A stretch of DNA of 64,000 nt from Chthoniobacterales bacterium (GCA_013821455.1 JACDGS010000005.1:62001-126000); one strand, 5' to 3'. Counted from the first letter of the stretch, positions 26,464 through 35,179 are shown. The notes: generated by a model not told the origin, from the letters alone. Translations and numbers: made by a program.

Positions 26464-27731
26464 CGCTAAGCGCCGAGAAGAGTAATGACACCCGCGACGA
26501 GTTGCGTGAGATTACTCGCTGCGAGGTCTGTGGTGGTGAGGCCCTTATTCCCGTCCTCGACCTGGGGCGCCATCCCATGTGCGACGATCTTGTTCCTATC
26601 GGCGATACGCGCATCTGCCGGGAGTATCCTTTGGAGGTATTGTTTTGCGAGCGTTGCCGGACAGCTCATCAGCGTTTCCAAATTCCTAAACAAGATTTGT
26701 TTCCCAGCTCCTACCATTACCGTGCGCGCTTCACCGCCGATGTGCTCAAGGGAATGGCCGAGCTGGTCGAGTCGTGTGCGCAGGTTTTCGGAGACTTAGC
26801 CGGGAAGAAGGTTCTCGATATTGGTTGTAACGATGGCAGCCTACTCGACCTCTTCCGAGCCAGAGGAGCGGTGACCCTTGGAATCGAGCCGACCGATGCC
26901 TGCCGCGACGCTGCGGAGAAAGGACATACCACCTACCAGCAATATTTCTCCGAAGAATTGGCCAAAAGAATTGTAAGCGAGCACGGCCAGCCGGATTTCA
27001 TTACTTTTACAAATGTCTTCGCGCACATCGAGAACCTAGGGGAGGTGCAAGACTCACTTCGGCACTTACTCGGCACGCACACCGTAGTCGTAATCGAGAA
27101 CCACTATCTGGGAGCGGTCTTAGAGGGCCGGCAGTTCGACACTTTCTATCATGAGCATCCTCGTACTTATAGTTACACTTCCTTTCTTTACATTGCGGAG
27201 TCCTTAGGTGCCGAAGTTCTGAAAGTGGAATTCCCGGCCAGGTATGGCGGTAACATTCGAGTTTTCCTGGGCCGGGTAGGAAAGGTTAACGCAAAACTCG
27301 AAGCCCTACTGGCTCGCGAAAGAGACTTTCAAAATCGATTCACTCACTTACGCCGAGACATGGAACTCTGGAGGCAGACAAAAGCACTCACTCTGGAGAA
27401 AGAAGTAGCTCGCGTAGGAAAGCTTCCCGCGAAGGCTTTCCCGGCGCGTGCGTCGATCCTTCTTCGATTGCTTGGGCTGGATGAAAAATCGCTCTCGGCC
27501 GTTTACGAAAAGCCTGGTTCCTTAAAGGTTGGGAACTACGTCCCCGGCACACGCATACCGATTCGGTCCGATGACGAACTGCTGGCTTTATCCGACCAAA
27601 CGCGACCGCTCCTCAATCTGGCCTGGCATATCCCGGAAGAGATTCGTAGTTATCTAAGTGAGCATGGCTACAAAGGATCGGTTATCGACATTCTATCGAT
27701 GAGAGACTTCGAGCCAACGCGACCGACGTGA
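26460..27731 (+). CDS. Sugar C-methyltransferase (TylC3-like)
   Basis: A 423-residue protein with the three-part layout of NDP-hexose C-methyltransferases. An N-terminal zinc region has C-x2-C pairs at CEVCGG (about residue 21) and CERCRT (about 63). The SAM domain has VLDIGCNDGSLLDLF near 118-132 and FTNVFAHIENL. The C-terminal part has the family HEH motif in FYHEHPRTYSY and RYGGNIRVFLG. These enzymes add a methyl to carbon 3 of a 4-keto-6-deoxy NDP-sugar. In this operon it suggests a branched-chain deoxysugar, presumably CDP-linked given rfbF. It overlaps both neighbours by 4 bases. Confidence 0.85.
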   Translation: MTLSAEKSNDTRDELREITRCEVCGGEALIPVLDLGRHPMCDDLVPIGDTRICREYPLEVLFCERCRTAHQRFQIPKQDLFPSSYHYRARFTADVLKGMAELVESCAQVFGDLAGKKVLDIGCNDGSLLDLFRARGAVTLGIEPTDACRDAAEKGHTTYQQYFSEELAKRIVSEHGQPDFITFTNVFAHIENLGEVQDSLRHLLGTHTVVVIENHYLGAVLEGRQFDTFYHEHPRTYSYTSFLYIAESLGAEVLKVEFPARYGGNIRVFLGRVGKVNAKLEALLARERDFQNRFTHLRRDMELWRQTKALTLEKEVARVGKLPAKAFPARASILLRLLGLDEKSLSAVYEKPGSLKVGNYVPGTRIPIRSDDELLALSDQTRPLLNLAWHIPEEIRSYLSEHGYKGSVIDILSMRDFEPTRPT

Positions 27732-28657
27732 TTGCTATCCTTGGCTCCGGGTTCGGTCTTTACGGCTATCTTCCCTCCTTAGTGGAAGGATGCGGTATAA
27801 GTGTTGTGCTACCCGAGAAATCTCGTGCTCGCTATCTGGAGAGACCGGAACTGGCCCGCTTCGCTGACGAAATAGAATGGGAAGCGAATGAGTCAAAAGC
27901 CCTGGATCATGCCAATGGGGCAGTCATCGCTTTGCGTCCTGACGATCAGGCACACTGGATCCCGCTCTGCCTTCAGCGTTCTAACCTTGAATGTCTGCTT
28001 CTGGAAAAGCCGTTAGCTAGCTCGCCGGGGGCCGCGGCCGATCTATGTCGAGAATTGAGCCGCTCCAAGAAGATTATCCGGATGGGTTATACCTTTCGCT
28101 ACACCAGTTGGGGAGAGCAGTTAGGGAAAAGCCTGGGTAAGGCTACGAAGGATGACTCAGTCTCTATCCAGTGGAACTTTCTAGCCCATCATTTCCGCCA
28201 CGACCAAAGCAACTGGAAACGGTCAACTGCTTCCGGAGGAGGTGCGCTCCGCTTTTACGGTATCCAACTTATCGCTTTTCTGGCCTATCTCGGATATCGC
28301 GATATCCACTCGTCGTGCACCTACGGCGCCTCGCCAGACCAGGTAGAAAAGTGGATGGCTTCACTCACCGGAGAAGGCTTGCCCGATTGTAGGTTGGAGG
28401 TCGATAGTAAGGCCACGAGTGATTCATTTCGTGTTTACCTATCCGGAATTGTTCTGGTCGATCTGAACGATCCTTTTGCGAATGAAAAGTCAGATGGATT
28501 GGACCGGCGTGTGCCTGTCCTCACGCGCGTGTGCCAGACGCTTTGGGAACCGAGCGTTAGTGAAAGTAACTGGTATGCGGAGACGATCGAACTCTGGCGG
28601 CGGATAGAGGATAAGACTCTTTGTGAGATAAGACCTACTTTTACGGAAGCGCTATGA
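27728..28657 (+). CDS. Gfo/Idh/MocA-family oxidoreductase
   Basis: A 309-residue protein beginning with GTG in a GTGA overlap. The N-terminal Rossmann motif is IAILGSGFGLYGYLPSL and the conserved EKP of the family is in CLLLEKPLASSP near residue 98, supplying the catalytic lysine. The C-terminal domain is shorter than usual and diverged. Family members reduce or oxidise keto-sugars with NAD(P). In this operon it is the natural candidate for the reductase that finishes the C-methylated sugar. Specificity is not predictable. Confidence 0.8.
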   Translation: MIAILGSGFGLYGYLPSLVEGCGISVVLPEKSRARYLERPELARFADEIEWEANESKALDHANGAVIALRPDDQAHWIPLCLQRSNLECLLLEKPLASSPGAAADLCRELSRSKKIIRMGYTFRYTSWGEQLGKSLGKATKDDSVSIQWNFLAHHFRHDQSNWKRSTASGGGALRFYGIQLIAFLAYLGYRDIHSSCTYGASPDQVEKWMASLTGEGLPDCRLEVDSKATSDSFRVYLSGIVLVDLNDPFANEKSDGLDRRVPVLTRVCQTLWEPSVSESNWYAETIELWRRIEDKTLCEIRPTFTEAL

Positions 28658-29244
28658 AGCCGAGATTCTCCATTATCGTAGTCGACTGCGATCGTCATAC
28701 GCCACGGCCGTCGGCGAAGTGGGGAGTAGATAGCATTCTCTCTCAGACCTTTCGCGACTTTGAGGTTATCTTTGTCCACAACGGTTTTAAAGATAAACCC
28801 TATGAAGAGGAGTTCGACTTAAGCTCACTCAAAAGAGTGAAGACAGTTTATCTAAAGGAGATAGCCGATGACTGGGGAAATACTTCCAGGCATTACGGCT
28901 CGAGAATCGCCGATGGCGAATACATCCTTCATTTCAACATCGATAATCAGCTCTACTCAACCTGCCTGGAAAAGGTGAACGAGTTTATCGAGAAGGATGA
29001 CGTAAGGAAGGACATGATCGTTTTCTCGATCATTCATCATAAGAATGCCGAGCGTATTTTGACCGGGAATCCGGTGCGGTTTCAGCATATTGACTGTTTG
29101 CAGGTAGTCGCCTCGCGGGCGGCTTGGGAGTCGATAGGATTTTGGCACAGGCATGAATACGAGGCCGACGGTCACCTCTACATGGAGCTAAGCGATAGAT
29201 ACCCGCCGTTTTATATCGACGAGATATTAGCGGAGAATTTCTAG
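28654..29244 (+). CDS. Small GT2-like glycosyltransferase
   Basis: A 196-residue GT-A protein with FSIIVVDCDRHTPRPSAKWG at the start and a compact fold. The position of the DxD motif reads HFNIDNQ, so the metal site is unusual (N-I-D). Near the end the segment HEYEADGHLYMELSDRYP supplies possible catalytic acids. It is much shorter than typical GT2 enzymes and lacks a membrane anchor. ATGA overlap with the oxidoreductase; 23 bases before the carbamoyltransferase. Confidence 0.68.
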   Translation: MKPRFSIIVVDCDRHTPRPSAKWGVDSILSQTFRDFEVIFVHNGFKDKPYEEEFDLSSLKRVKTVYLKEIADDWGNTSRHYGSRIADGEYILHFNIDNQLYSTCLEKVNEFIEKDDVRKDMIVFSIIHHKNAERILTGNPVRFQHIDCLQVVASRAAWESIGFWHRHEYEADGHLYMELSDRYPPFYIDEILAENF

Positions 29245-29267
29245 TGACTGCTGCCGACCTTGCCTAA

Positions 29268-31070
29268 GTGAACATCCTCGGCGTTTCGGCGTTCTATCAC
29301 GATAGCTCTGCCTGCCTTGTGCGTGACGGAGAGATCCTGGCCGCGGCGCAGGAGGAACGTTTCACCCGGAAGAAACATGACGCAGCCTTTCCCCGGAATG
29401 CGATCGACTACTGCCTCAAAGCGGGCGGATTAACCGCGGGTCATAAGTTGGATCTCGTTTCATTCTACGAGAAGCCCTTCCTGAAATTTGAGCGATTACT
29501 CTCGAGTTATCTGGCGGTCGCGCCATTTGGGTTTCGTTCCTTTCTCAGAGCAATGCCGGAATGGACTCGGCAGAAGCTTTGGCTGAAGGCAACGATCCAG
29601 AACGAGTTAGGATATTCCGGAAAGATTCTTTTTCCCGAACATCATGAGTCGCACGCGGCGTCAGCCTTTTTTCCTTCACCCTTCCAACGGGCGGCAGTCC
29701 TAACAATTGATGGCGTGGGGGAGTGGGCTACGACAACTGTAGGGCGCGGTAGGAATAATCGCGTGGAGTTACTTTCCGAGCTGAAGTTTCCCCACTCACT
29801 GGGTCTTCTCTACTCCGCCTTTACCTACTATCTCGGGTTCCGAGTTAATTCCGGGGAGTATAAGGTGATGGGTCTGGCGCCGTATGGCACGCCGCGCTAC
29901 CGCGACCTGATCTTGTCGGAACTGATGGACCTGAAGGCAGATGGTTCGTTCCATCTTAACCTTCGTTACTTCAACTTTGTTGCCGGCCTGACCATGACTA
30001 ACGAGAACTTCTCGAAACTGTTAGGCGGTCCTCCGCGGCAAAGTGACTCGAACTTAACTCAGCGTGATATGGATATCGCGGCTTCGATCCAAGCCGTCAC
30101 TGAGGAAGCGATGCTGCGGATGGCTCGCCATGTTAAGGAGATAACTGGAGAAACAAACCTCTGCCTCGCGGGCGGCGTGGCGCTCAACTGTGTCGGAAAC
30201 GGGCGCATCCTCGAGGACGGAATTTTCGAGAACATATGGATTCAACCGGCTGCGGGCGATGCGGGTGGCGCGCTGGGAGCGGCCTTGCTCGCGTGGTATC
30301 ACGATCAAGGTCAACCACGGGCCGTAGATGAGCGGGGAAGAGATAGCCAAAAAGGTTCGCTTCTTGGACCTAAGTATGACGCGAAAATTTTTCTACAAAG
30401 TGAGCGCATCGCTGCGATGGAACTTAGTGACGAAGACTTAGTTGAGCGAGTAGCTCGAATACTTGCCGAGGGGAAGGTTATTGGCTGGTATCAAGGCCAC
30501 ATGGAATTCGGTCCGCGTGCACTGGGTAATCGTTCCATCCTGGCCGATGCGCGCTCGCCGGAGATGCAGGAGAAGCTCAACCTCAAGATCAAGTTTCGCG
30601 AGAGCTTCAGGCCCTTCGCGCCGGCGGTTATGCTGGAGAAGGCTTCCGACTACTTTCGCCTAAATAGGCCTAGTACTTATATGTTACTCGTGGCGCAAGT
30701 TCTTGGGGATCGCGCAAAGAGCAATGGAGTGACTGAAGACTTTCAAACTCGTTTACGGACGGCGCGTTCACCTATCCCAGCTGTAACTCACGTTGATAAC
30801 TCTGCCAGAGTCCAGACCGTATCGGAGGAGGATAACCCCCAGTTCTATCGGCTCCTGAAGGAGTTCCATCGCCAAACCGGTTGCGCGGTCCTGATCAACA
30901 CTTCATTTAATGTGCGGGGCGAGCCTCCGGTTTGTACTCCGGAGGACGCATGGCATTGCTTCATGCGGACGGACATGGATTATCTGATCATGGGTAACTA
31001 CCTTCTCGATAAAAGAGACCAGCCAGAGGTTCACCGGGAGAAATCAACCTATGTTACCATCCCGGATTAA
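29268..31070 (+). CDS. Carbamoyltransferase (NodU/CmcH/TobZ family)
   Basis: A 600-residue enzyme beginning with GTG (NILGVSAFYHDSSACLV). The N-terminal Kae1-like domain has the metal-binding HHESHAASAF near residues 124-133, LTIDGVGEW, and LAGGVALNCVGNG near 303. The C-terminal YrdC-like carbamoyltransferase domain has EFGPRALGNRSILADAR near 422 and LINTSFNVRGEPPVCTP near 543. These enzymes make carbamoyl-adenylate from carbamoyl phosphate and ATP and pass it to a hydroxyl, here presumably of a glycan sugar. It overlaps the SxtJ-like gene by 20 bases, a conserved neighbourhood. Confidence 0.93.
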   Translation: MNILGVSAFYHDSSACLVRDGEILAAAQEERFTRKKHDAAFPRNAIDYCLKAGGLTAGHKLDLVSFYEKPFLKFERLLSSYLAVAPFGFRSFLRAMPEWTRQKLWLKATIQNELGYSGKILFPEHHESHAASAFFPSPFQRAAVLTIDGVGEWATTTVGRGRNNRVELLSELKFPHSLGLLYSAFTYYLGFRVNSGEYKVMGLAPYGTPRYRDLILSELMDLKADGSFHLNLRYFNFVAGLTMTNENFSKLLGGPPRQSDSNLTQRDMDIAASIQAVTEEAMLRMARHVKEITGETNLCLAGGVALNCVGNGRILEDGIFENIWIQPAAGDAGGALGAALLAWYHDQGQPRAVDERGRDSQKGSLLGPKYDAKIFLQSERIAAMELSDEDLVERVARILAEGKVIGWYQGHMEFGPRALGNRSILADARSPEMQEKLNLKIKFRESFRPFAPAVMLEKASDYFRLNRPSTYMLLVAQVLGDRAKSNGVTEDFQTRLRTARSPIPAVTHVDNSARVQTVSEEDNPQFYRLLKEFHRQTGCAVLINTSFNVRGEPPVCTPEDAWHCFMRTDMDYLIMGNYLLDKRDQPEVHREKSTYVTIPD

Positions 31071-31476
31071 CGAGAGTTACGCCAAAAGTGATCGGTCACG
31101 CGGAACGCTGCGTCGCTTTGGATTGTGCGGCGGAGTTGCTCTTCTGACTCTTTCGATCGTAGTCATAAGGTGCAATCACGTTGCCGGTAGTGCGGTGGTT
31201 TTGGCTGGACTTGTTATGATTCTCACGGCCGAGCTGCGGCCCGACGCGCTCATAGGTCTTCATCGATTTTGGTTCCGAGTAACTTTCTTCCTCGGCGCCG
31301 TTCTCATCCCTGTTATCCTCGGTGCGATTTACTTCTTCGTCGTCACACCGATCGGTCTGCTACGGCGAGTCCTTGGCCGGCGGGCCTTGGACCTCCGCTT
31401 TAAGGCGGAGGCCAATAGCTATTGGCAAACGCGGTTGCCATCGGCACGAAAGAGCGATTATGAGAGACAATTCTAA
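31051..31476 (+). CDS. SxtJ-like small membrane protein
   Basis: A 141-residue protein with three predicted transmembrane helices (FGLCGGVALLTLSIVVI, SAVVLAGLVMILTA, and VTFFLGAVLIPVILGAIYFF) and a basic C-terminal tail with RRVLGRRALDLRF. This is the layout of SxtJ-family proteins that accompany carbamoyltransferases. No biochemical role is established. Its stop overlaps the start of the next small gene by one base (TAATG). Confidence 0.75.
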   Translation: MLPSRINESYAKSDRSRGTLRRFGLCGGVALLTLSIVVIRCNHVAGSAVVLAGLVMILTAELRPDALIGLHRFWFRVTFFLGAVLIPVILGAIYFFVVTPIGLLRRVLGRRALDLRFKAEANSYWQTRLPSARKSDYERQF

Positions 31477-31649
31477 TGAGAATTCGACTTAGTCAGAAGC
31501 TGGCGATCGCGGGGGAAATGATGCGCTACTTGTCCGTCAGCCGGAAATGGTCGCTTACACCGATCGTGGTTCTGCTTCTCCTTCTCGGCCTGATTGATTT
31601 CCTGTTCGTCGCTTCGTCGACCGCGCCTTTTATCTATACTCTTTTCTGA
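31476..31649 (+). CDS. DUF5989-like 57-residue membrane peptide
   Basis: Translating 31476-31649 gives 57 residues: a soluble segment (MRIRLSQKLAIAGEMMRYL), a VSRKWSLTPIV boundary, one hydrophobic helix (VVLLLLLGLIDFLFV) and the terminal STAPFIYTLF. The W-x2-P-I entry to the helix and the APFIYTLF end match the DUF5989 family, which typically follows SxtJ and carbamoyltransferase. It overlaps the SxtJ-like stop by one base and the convergent SGNH gene by 16 bases. Function unknown; an accessory subunit of the carbamoyltransferase module is a reasonable inference. Confidence 0.8.
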   Translation: MRIRLSQKLAIAGEMMRYLSVSRKWSLTPIVVLLLLLGLIDFLFVASSTAPFIYTLF

Positions 31650-32773
31650 ATCATCGGCGTGATTGCTTCGGCGAGAGCGATTCCGATGATCTCGTATCCG
31701 CGATCGCCAAAGTGATAGGAGTCCAGGAAGATCTCATCAGTGGCTTTATAGTTAGCAAACAAGTCTGACATATCGAGGTAACTCAATCCTTCGTTACTCA
31801 TTACTGAGAGACGGGTTTTGAATTGCCGGTAGCACTCACGAAAATGATTAGCCGCTGGCGCCGGCGATTCACCCCGGACTTTCTCTTCCCTAGAAGATAA
31901 AGGCTTGGTCGAAAGAGCTATCATCGGCTGGAGGACGAAGAGATACTCTGCCTTGGCAAGAGATAGCGCGAGGGAACTCAGGCGAATGTTCTTTTCCAAT
32001 CTATCTGCCACCTGCTCGGGCGTGAGTTTAACAGGATGCTCTGTCACCTCCGGCATCGGAGTAAGACCAGCCAGTTTGCGTCCTAAGTTGAGTAGGTTCC
32101 ACATATGCTGGTCGGCATAAGTGCGAAGCCAGAGGATATCTCGCTCCTCGGCCGCCCAATGGGCATCGTTGTTACCTGAGAGAGAGATAACTAGGTCCGG
32201 GGATAACTCGGAGAGTCGATTTTCGATTAGGATTCTTTCGTGCGTAGAAGACCAGGCAGGATTGGCTAAAGTAAAGACCTCTATCTGAAGATTAACTTCC
32301 TTTGCCGTATCTTCTTTGAGCTTTCGCTCAACAACGGCACCTATAATCGCTTCCTGACTCGGCGCGCCCGAACCGAAGGCGGTCGAGCCGCCAGTAAGAA
32401 AAATACGATAAGTGCGCCCCGGCTTCGGCATGGTTACTTCGACGCGCGAGCGAAACTGCATCGAGTTAATAAAGGCGTTGCCGCTATGTCCGGGTTTAGG
32501 TCCGCAGGTTACAAATGGAGTTAGAATATTTGGGACGGCATAGGTGATTTGATCCATCTGTTGCGCCGCGGATGCAGGGTCATGATAAGCCGAGGCGTAA
32601 GTCTCGCGCTCTTCTATCGTGAGCATGGAGCCCAGAGTCTCACTAGCAGAAAACTCGAGGTGCTCCTGCCGGAAAGGACGCGCGGCCAGGTAGCGGCCGA
32701 GCCAAATCCCAAGACAAACTCCAAGCACGAGTGTGACCACGCCTAGGAGCGGCTGTGCTAATACGAGCATCAT
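31634..32773 (-). CDS. Membrane-anchored SGNH/GDSL hydrolase
   Basis: A 379-residue protein starting at 32773 with a hydrophobic N-terminal anchor (MMLVLAQPLLGVVTLVLGVC). The longer frame upstream overlaps pyk and is not used. The SGNH fold is marked by FLTGGSTAFGSG (nucleophile Ser, about residue 140), the block III asparagine in SLSGNNDAHW, and the C-terminal D-x-x-H in LDSYHFGDRGYE. It would act outside the cytoplasm as an O-acyl esterase or transferase on the glycan made by the convergent operon. Acetyl-group specificity is an inference from context. Confidence 0.8.
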   Translation of the reverse strand: MMLVLAQPLLGVVTLVLGVCLGIWLGRYLAARPFRQEHLEFSASETLGSMLTIEERETYASAYHDPASAAQQMDQITYAVPNILTPFVTCGPKPGHSGNAFINSMQFRSRVEVTMPKPGRTYRIFLTGGSTAFGSGAPSQEAIIGAVVERKLKEDTAKEVNLQIEVFTLANPAWSSTHERILIENRLSELSPDLVISLSGNNDAHWAAEERDILWLRTYADQHMWNLLNLGRKLAGLTPMPEVTEHPVKLTPEQVADRLEKNIRLSSLALSLAKAEYLFVLQPMIALSTKPLSSREEKVRGESPAPAANHFRECYRQFKTRLSVMSNEGLSYLDMSDLFANYKATDEIFLDSYHFGDRGYEIIGIALAEAITPMIQKRV

Positions 32774-32845
32774 CCGGATTTGCGCGACGTTCGCGGTGCG
32801 AAATCGATCTTGCAATTGCTCCGGACGGTTGAACCCTGAGCGGCC

Positions 32846-34249
32846 ATGCGCAAAACCCGCATCATCTGCACGCTGGGTCCGGCTTCCGAAACCTCGGAGA
32901 CCATCCGGCAGATGATCTCCGCTGGGACCGATATTTTCCGGCTCAACATGAGTCATGCGAAGCACGATTGGGTGCGCGAAATCGTGCCGCGTGTCCGGCA
33001 GATCGCGCTGGAAGCGAAACGTGCCGTCGCGGTTTTGCTCGACACCCAAGGACCGGCGATTCGCACCGGTCCAGTCGAGCGCAATCTGACGCTGGCTGTC
33101 GGGGACGCACTCGAGATTACTGTGCGCGGTGCGAGCGCCAGCTTGCCTAACTCGATCACGGTGAACTACGACGACTTGATCGACGACGTGTCGTTAGGCG
33201 ACACGATTTTGCTCGATAACGGCGTGATGCAAATCCGCGTGCTGGAGAAACGCGATAACCGTATCCGCTGCGAGGTGCTTACTGCCGGCACGCTCAGTTC
33301 GCATCGACACATCAATCTTCCCGGCGTGCATGTGAATCTGCCGGCGTTAACGGAGAAGGACTTGGCCGATGTCGCGCTCGGGGTCGAAATCGGCGTTGAT
33401 TTTGTGGCGTTAAGTTTTGCGCGACAACGGCGCGATCTCGATGAGCTGCGTGAGGTTTTGCGCAAAGGCGGGAGCAATGCGGCGGTGCTGGCGAAGATCG
33501 AAAGCGCGGAAGCGGTCAGCCATCTCGACGACATGATTCGCGGCTCGGACGCGGTGCTGATCGCGCGTGGCGACCTTGGGATTGAATGCCCGATGGAAGA
33601 CTTGCCGATTATCCAGCGACGGATCGTGAAGCACTGTTTGCGATTTGGAAAACCGGTCATTGTCGCGACGCACCTGCTTGAGTCGATGGTTTCCAATCCG
33701 GTGCCGACGCGAGCCGAGATCAGCGATGTGGCGAACGCGGTTTTCGAGCAGGCCGATGCGATGATGCTGACGGGCGAAACCACTTCCGGCCGCTATCCGG
33801 TGGAGTGCGTGAAGGTGCTCGATCGGGTGGCGCGGAGAATCGAGCGGAGCGGTGGCGCCGGCTATGCGAAAGAGGCGATCCTGGAAGATGTGCGACAGAA
33901 AACGGTCGCAGCCGCGGTCTCGTTAGCCAATTCGCTGGCGCGTTCGAAGATCATCGTCTTCACCCGGCACGGGACGATGGCTCGGTCGGTCTCGAATCTC
34001 AGGCCGGAACGCGCGCCAATTTTTGCTTTTACGCCTAACGAGTTCGTTTATCGGCAGCTCGCGCTTTGTTGGGGGACGCATCCGGTGCGGATCGATTTTA
34101 CGGACGATCCGAACGCGACGATCGACGCCGCGGAAGGATATTTGCGCGCGCACAGTTTGATCCAGCCTAACGATAAGCTGGTCGTCATTAGCGATGCGCG
34201 CGCGGGGTCTTCGCTGGTGGATTGTGTGCAGCTGCGCGAGGTGAAGTGA
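32846..34249 (+). CDS. pyk: Pyruvate kinase
   Basis: A 467-residue glycolytic enzyme converting phosphoenolpyruvate and ADP to pyruvate and ATP. It begins RKTRIICTLGPASET, then FRLNMSHAKHDW, DTQGPAIRTGP (usually TKGPEIRTG), the catalytic lysine in LAKIESAEAV, the metal-binding IARGDLGIECP, and LTGETTSGRYPVE. The C-terminal domain (about 345-467) is short and carries two nonamers. Substitution of the usual K-G-P-E by Q-G-P-A occurs near the phosphate site. It stands alone, convergent with the sigma factor gene. Confidence 0.95.
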   Translation: MRKTRIICTLGPASETSETIRQMISAGTDIFRLNMSHAKHDWVREIVPRVRQIALEAKRAVAVLLDTQGPAIRTGPVERNLTLAVGDALEITVRGASASLPNSITVNYDDLIDDVSLGDTILLDNGVMQIRVLEKRDNRIRCEVLTAGTLSSHRHINLPGVHVNLPALTEKDLADVALGVEIGVDFVALSFARQRRDLDELREVLRKGGSNAAVLAKIESAEAVSHLDDMIRGSDAVLIARGDLGIECPMEDLPIIQRRIVKHCLRFGKPVIVATHLLESMVSNPVPTRAEISDVANAVFEQADAMMLTGETTSGRYPVECVKVLDRVARRIERSGGAGYAKEAILEDVRQKTVAAAVSLANSLARSKIIVFTRHGTMARSVSNLRPERAPIFAFTPNEFVYRQLALCWGTHPVRIDFTDDPNATIDAAEGYLRAHSLIQPNDKLVVISDARAGSSLVDCVQLREVK

Positions 34250-34294
34250 CGCAGCCGAAGCGGCACGGGCATTTTTGCCCCCGCGTCCCACACG

Positions 34295-34311
34295 ACAGGC
34301 TGGAAGCCTGT
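34295..34311. terminator. Hairpin between pyk and the sigma factor gene
   Basis: ACAGGC, loop TGGAA, GCCTGT lies between the convergent stops of pyk and the sigma gene. A second small stem (GGGC ATTTTT GCCC) is 15 bases upstream. The position fits a bidirectional terminator; there is no strong U-tract, and the same sequence type could be an interspersed repeat. Confidence 0.5.
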
Positions 34312-34312
34312 G

Positions 34313-35179
34313 TTACGCCTCCGCCGCCAGCTCGACGTCGACAGGGCGCTCTTTTTTGCTGAGCGCGCGGCGCAATTTCGAGAGAGCGATGTTTTGCAAC
34401 TGTCGAATCCGTTCGCGCGTGACGCCGAATTTTTTGCCGACTTCCTCGAGCGTCTTCGGCTTTCCGCCATCAAGACCGAAACGCGAGAAGATGATCTTGC
34501 GTTCGCGATCGTCGAGCACATCGAGTAGTCCGCCGACTTCGTTGCGCAGGTTTTTGTCCCGCAGAAGTTCGAAGGGCGTTTGCGCTTCTTCATCGCCAAC
34601 GATTTCGCCGAATTCGGTCGAGTCGTCGTCGCTGATGGGCGCATCGAGCGAGGCCGGACGGATCGAGACTGTTTTCAACTGCGAGACTTTACCCGCAGCG
34701 ATGCCGATCTCTTCGCCAAGCTCGTCATCGGTCGGTTCGCGGCCGAGCTCTTCGCTCATTTGCAGCGAGACGCGGCGCATTTTCGAGATTTTATCGACGA
34801 GATGCACGGGCAACCGAATCGTCTTCGATTGGTTGGCTAGAGCGCGCTTGATCGATTGTTTGATCCACCACGCGGCATAAGTCGAAAGCTTGCCACCTTT
34901 GGCCGGGTCAAAACGCTCGACCGCTTTCATCAGGCCGATGTTGCCCTCGGACACGAGGTCGAGGAGCGGCAGCCCGAGGTTGGCGTAATCGTGCGCGATT
35001 TTGACCACCAGGCGGAGGTTCGAGCGGATCATCAGGGCGCGCGCTTCCTTGTCGCCTTTTTTGATTTTTGCGGCGAGTTCGATCTCCTGCAAAGGGGTGA
35101 GGAGCGGGATCTGTCCGATCTCGCGCAGGTAAATTTTTATTCCAGTATCGCTATCTTCAGCAGCCATATAAGTTCTCAT
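34313..35179 (-). CDS. RNA polymerase sigma factor, RpoD/SigA family (short form)
   Basis: A 288-residue sigma-70 protein without region 1.1. Region 1.2 (DTGIKIYLREIGQIPLLT), region 2 (SNLRLVVKIAHDYANLGL, then GNIGLMKAVERFD and STYAAWWIKQSIKRAL), region 3 (LGREPTDDELGEEIGI) and region 4 (LDDRERKIIFSRFGLDGG with the helix-turn-helix TLEEVGKKFGVTRERIRQ) are all present. Its region 2.4 and 4.2 are those of housekeeping-like factors, so it likely reads -10/-35 promoters. Small size suggests a group 2 factor (RpoS-like role) rather than the main RpoD, which must be tested genome-wide. A second Met lies four codons in. Confidence 0.9.
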   Translation of the reverse strand: MRTYMAAEDSDTGIKIYLREIGQIPLLTPLQEIELAAKIKKGDKEARALMIRSNLRLVVKIAHDYANLGLPLLDLVSEGNIGLMKAVERFDPAKGGKLSTYAAWWIKQSIKRALANQSKTIRLPVHLVDKISKMRRVSLQMSEELGREPTDDELGEEIGIAAGKVSQLKTVSIRPASLDAPISDDDSTEFGEIVGDEEAQTPFELLRDKNLRNEVGGLLDVLDDRERKIIFSRFGLDGGKPKTLEEVGKKFGVTRERIRQLQNIALSKLRRALSKKERPVDVELAAEA

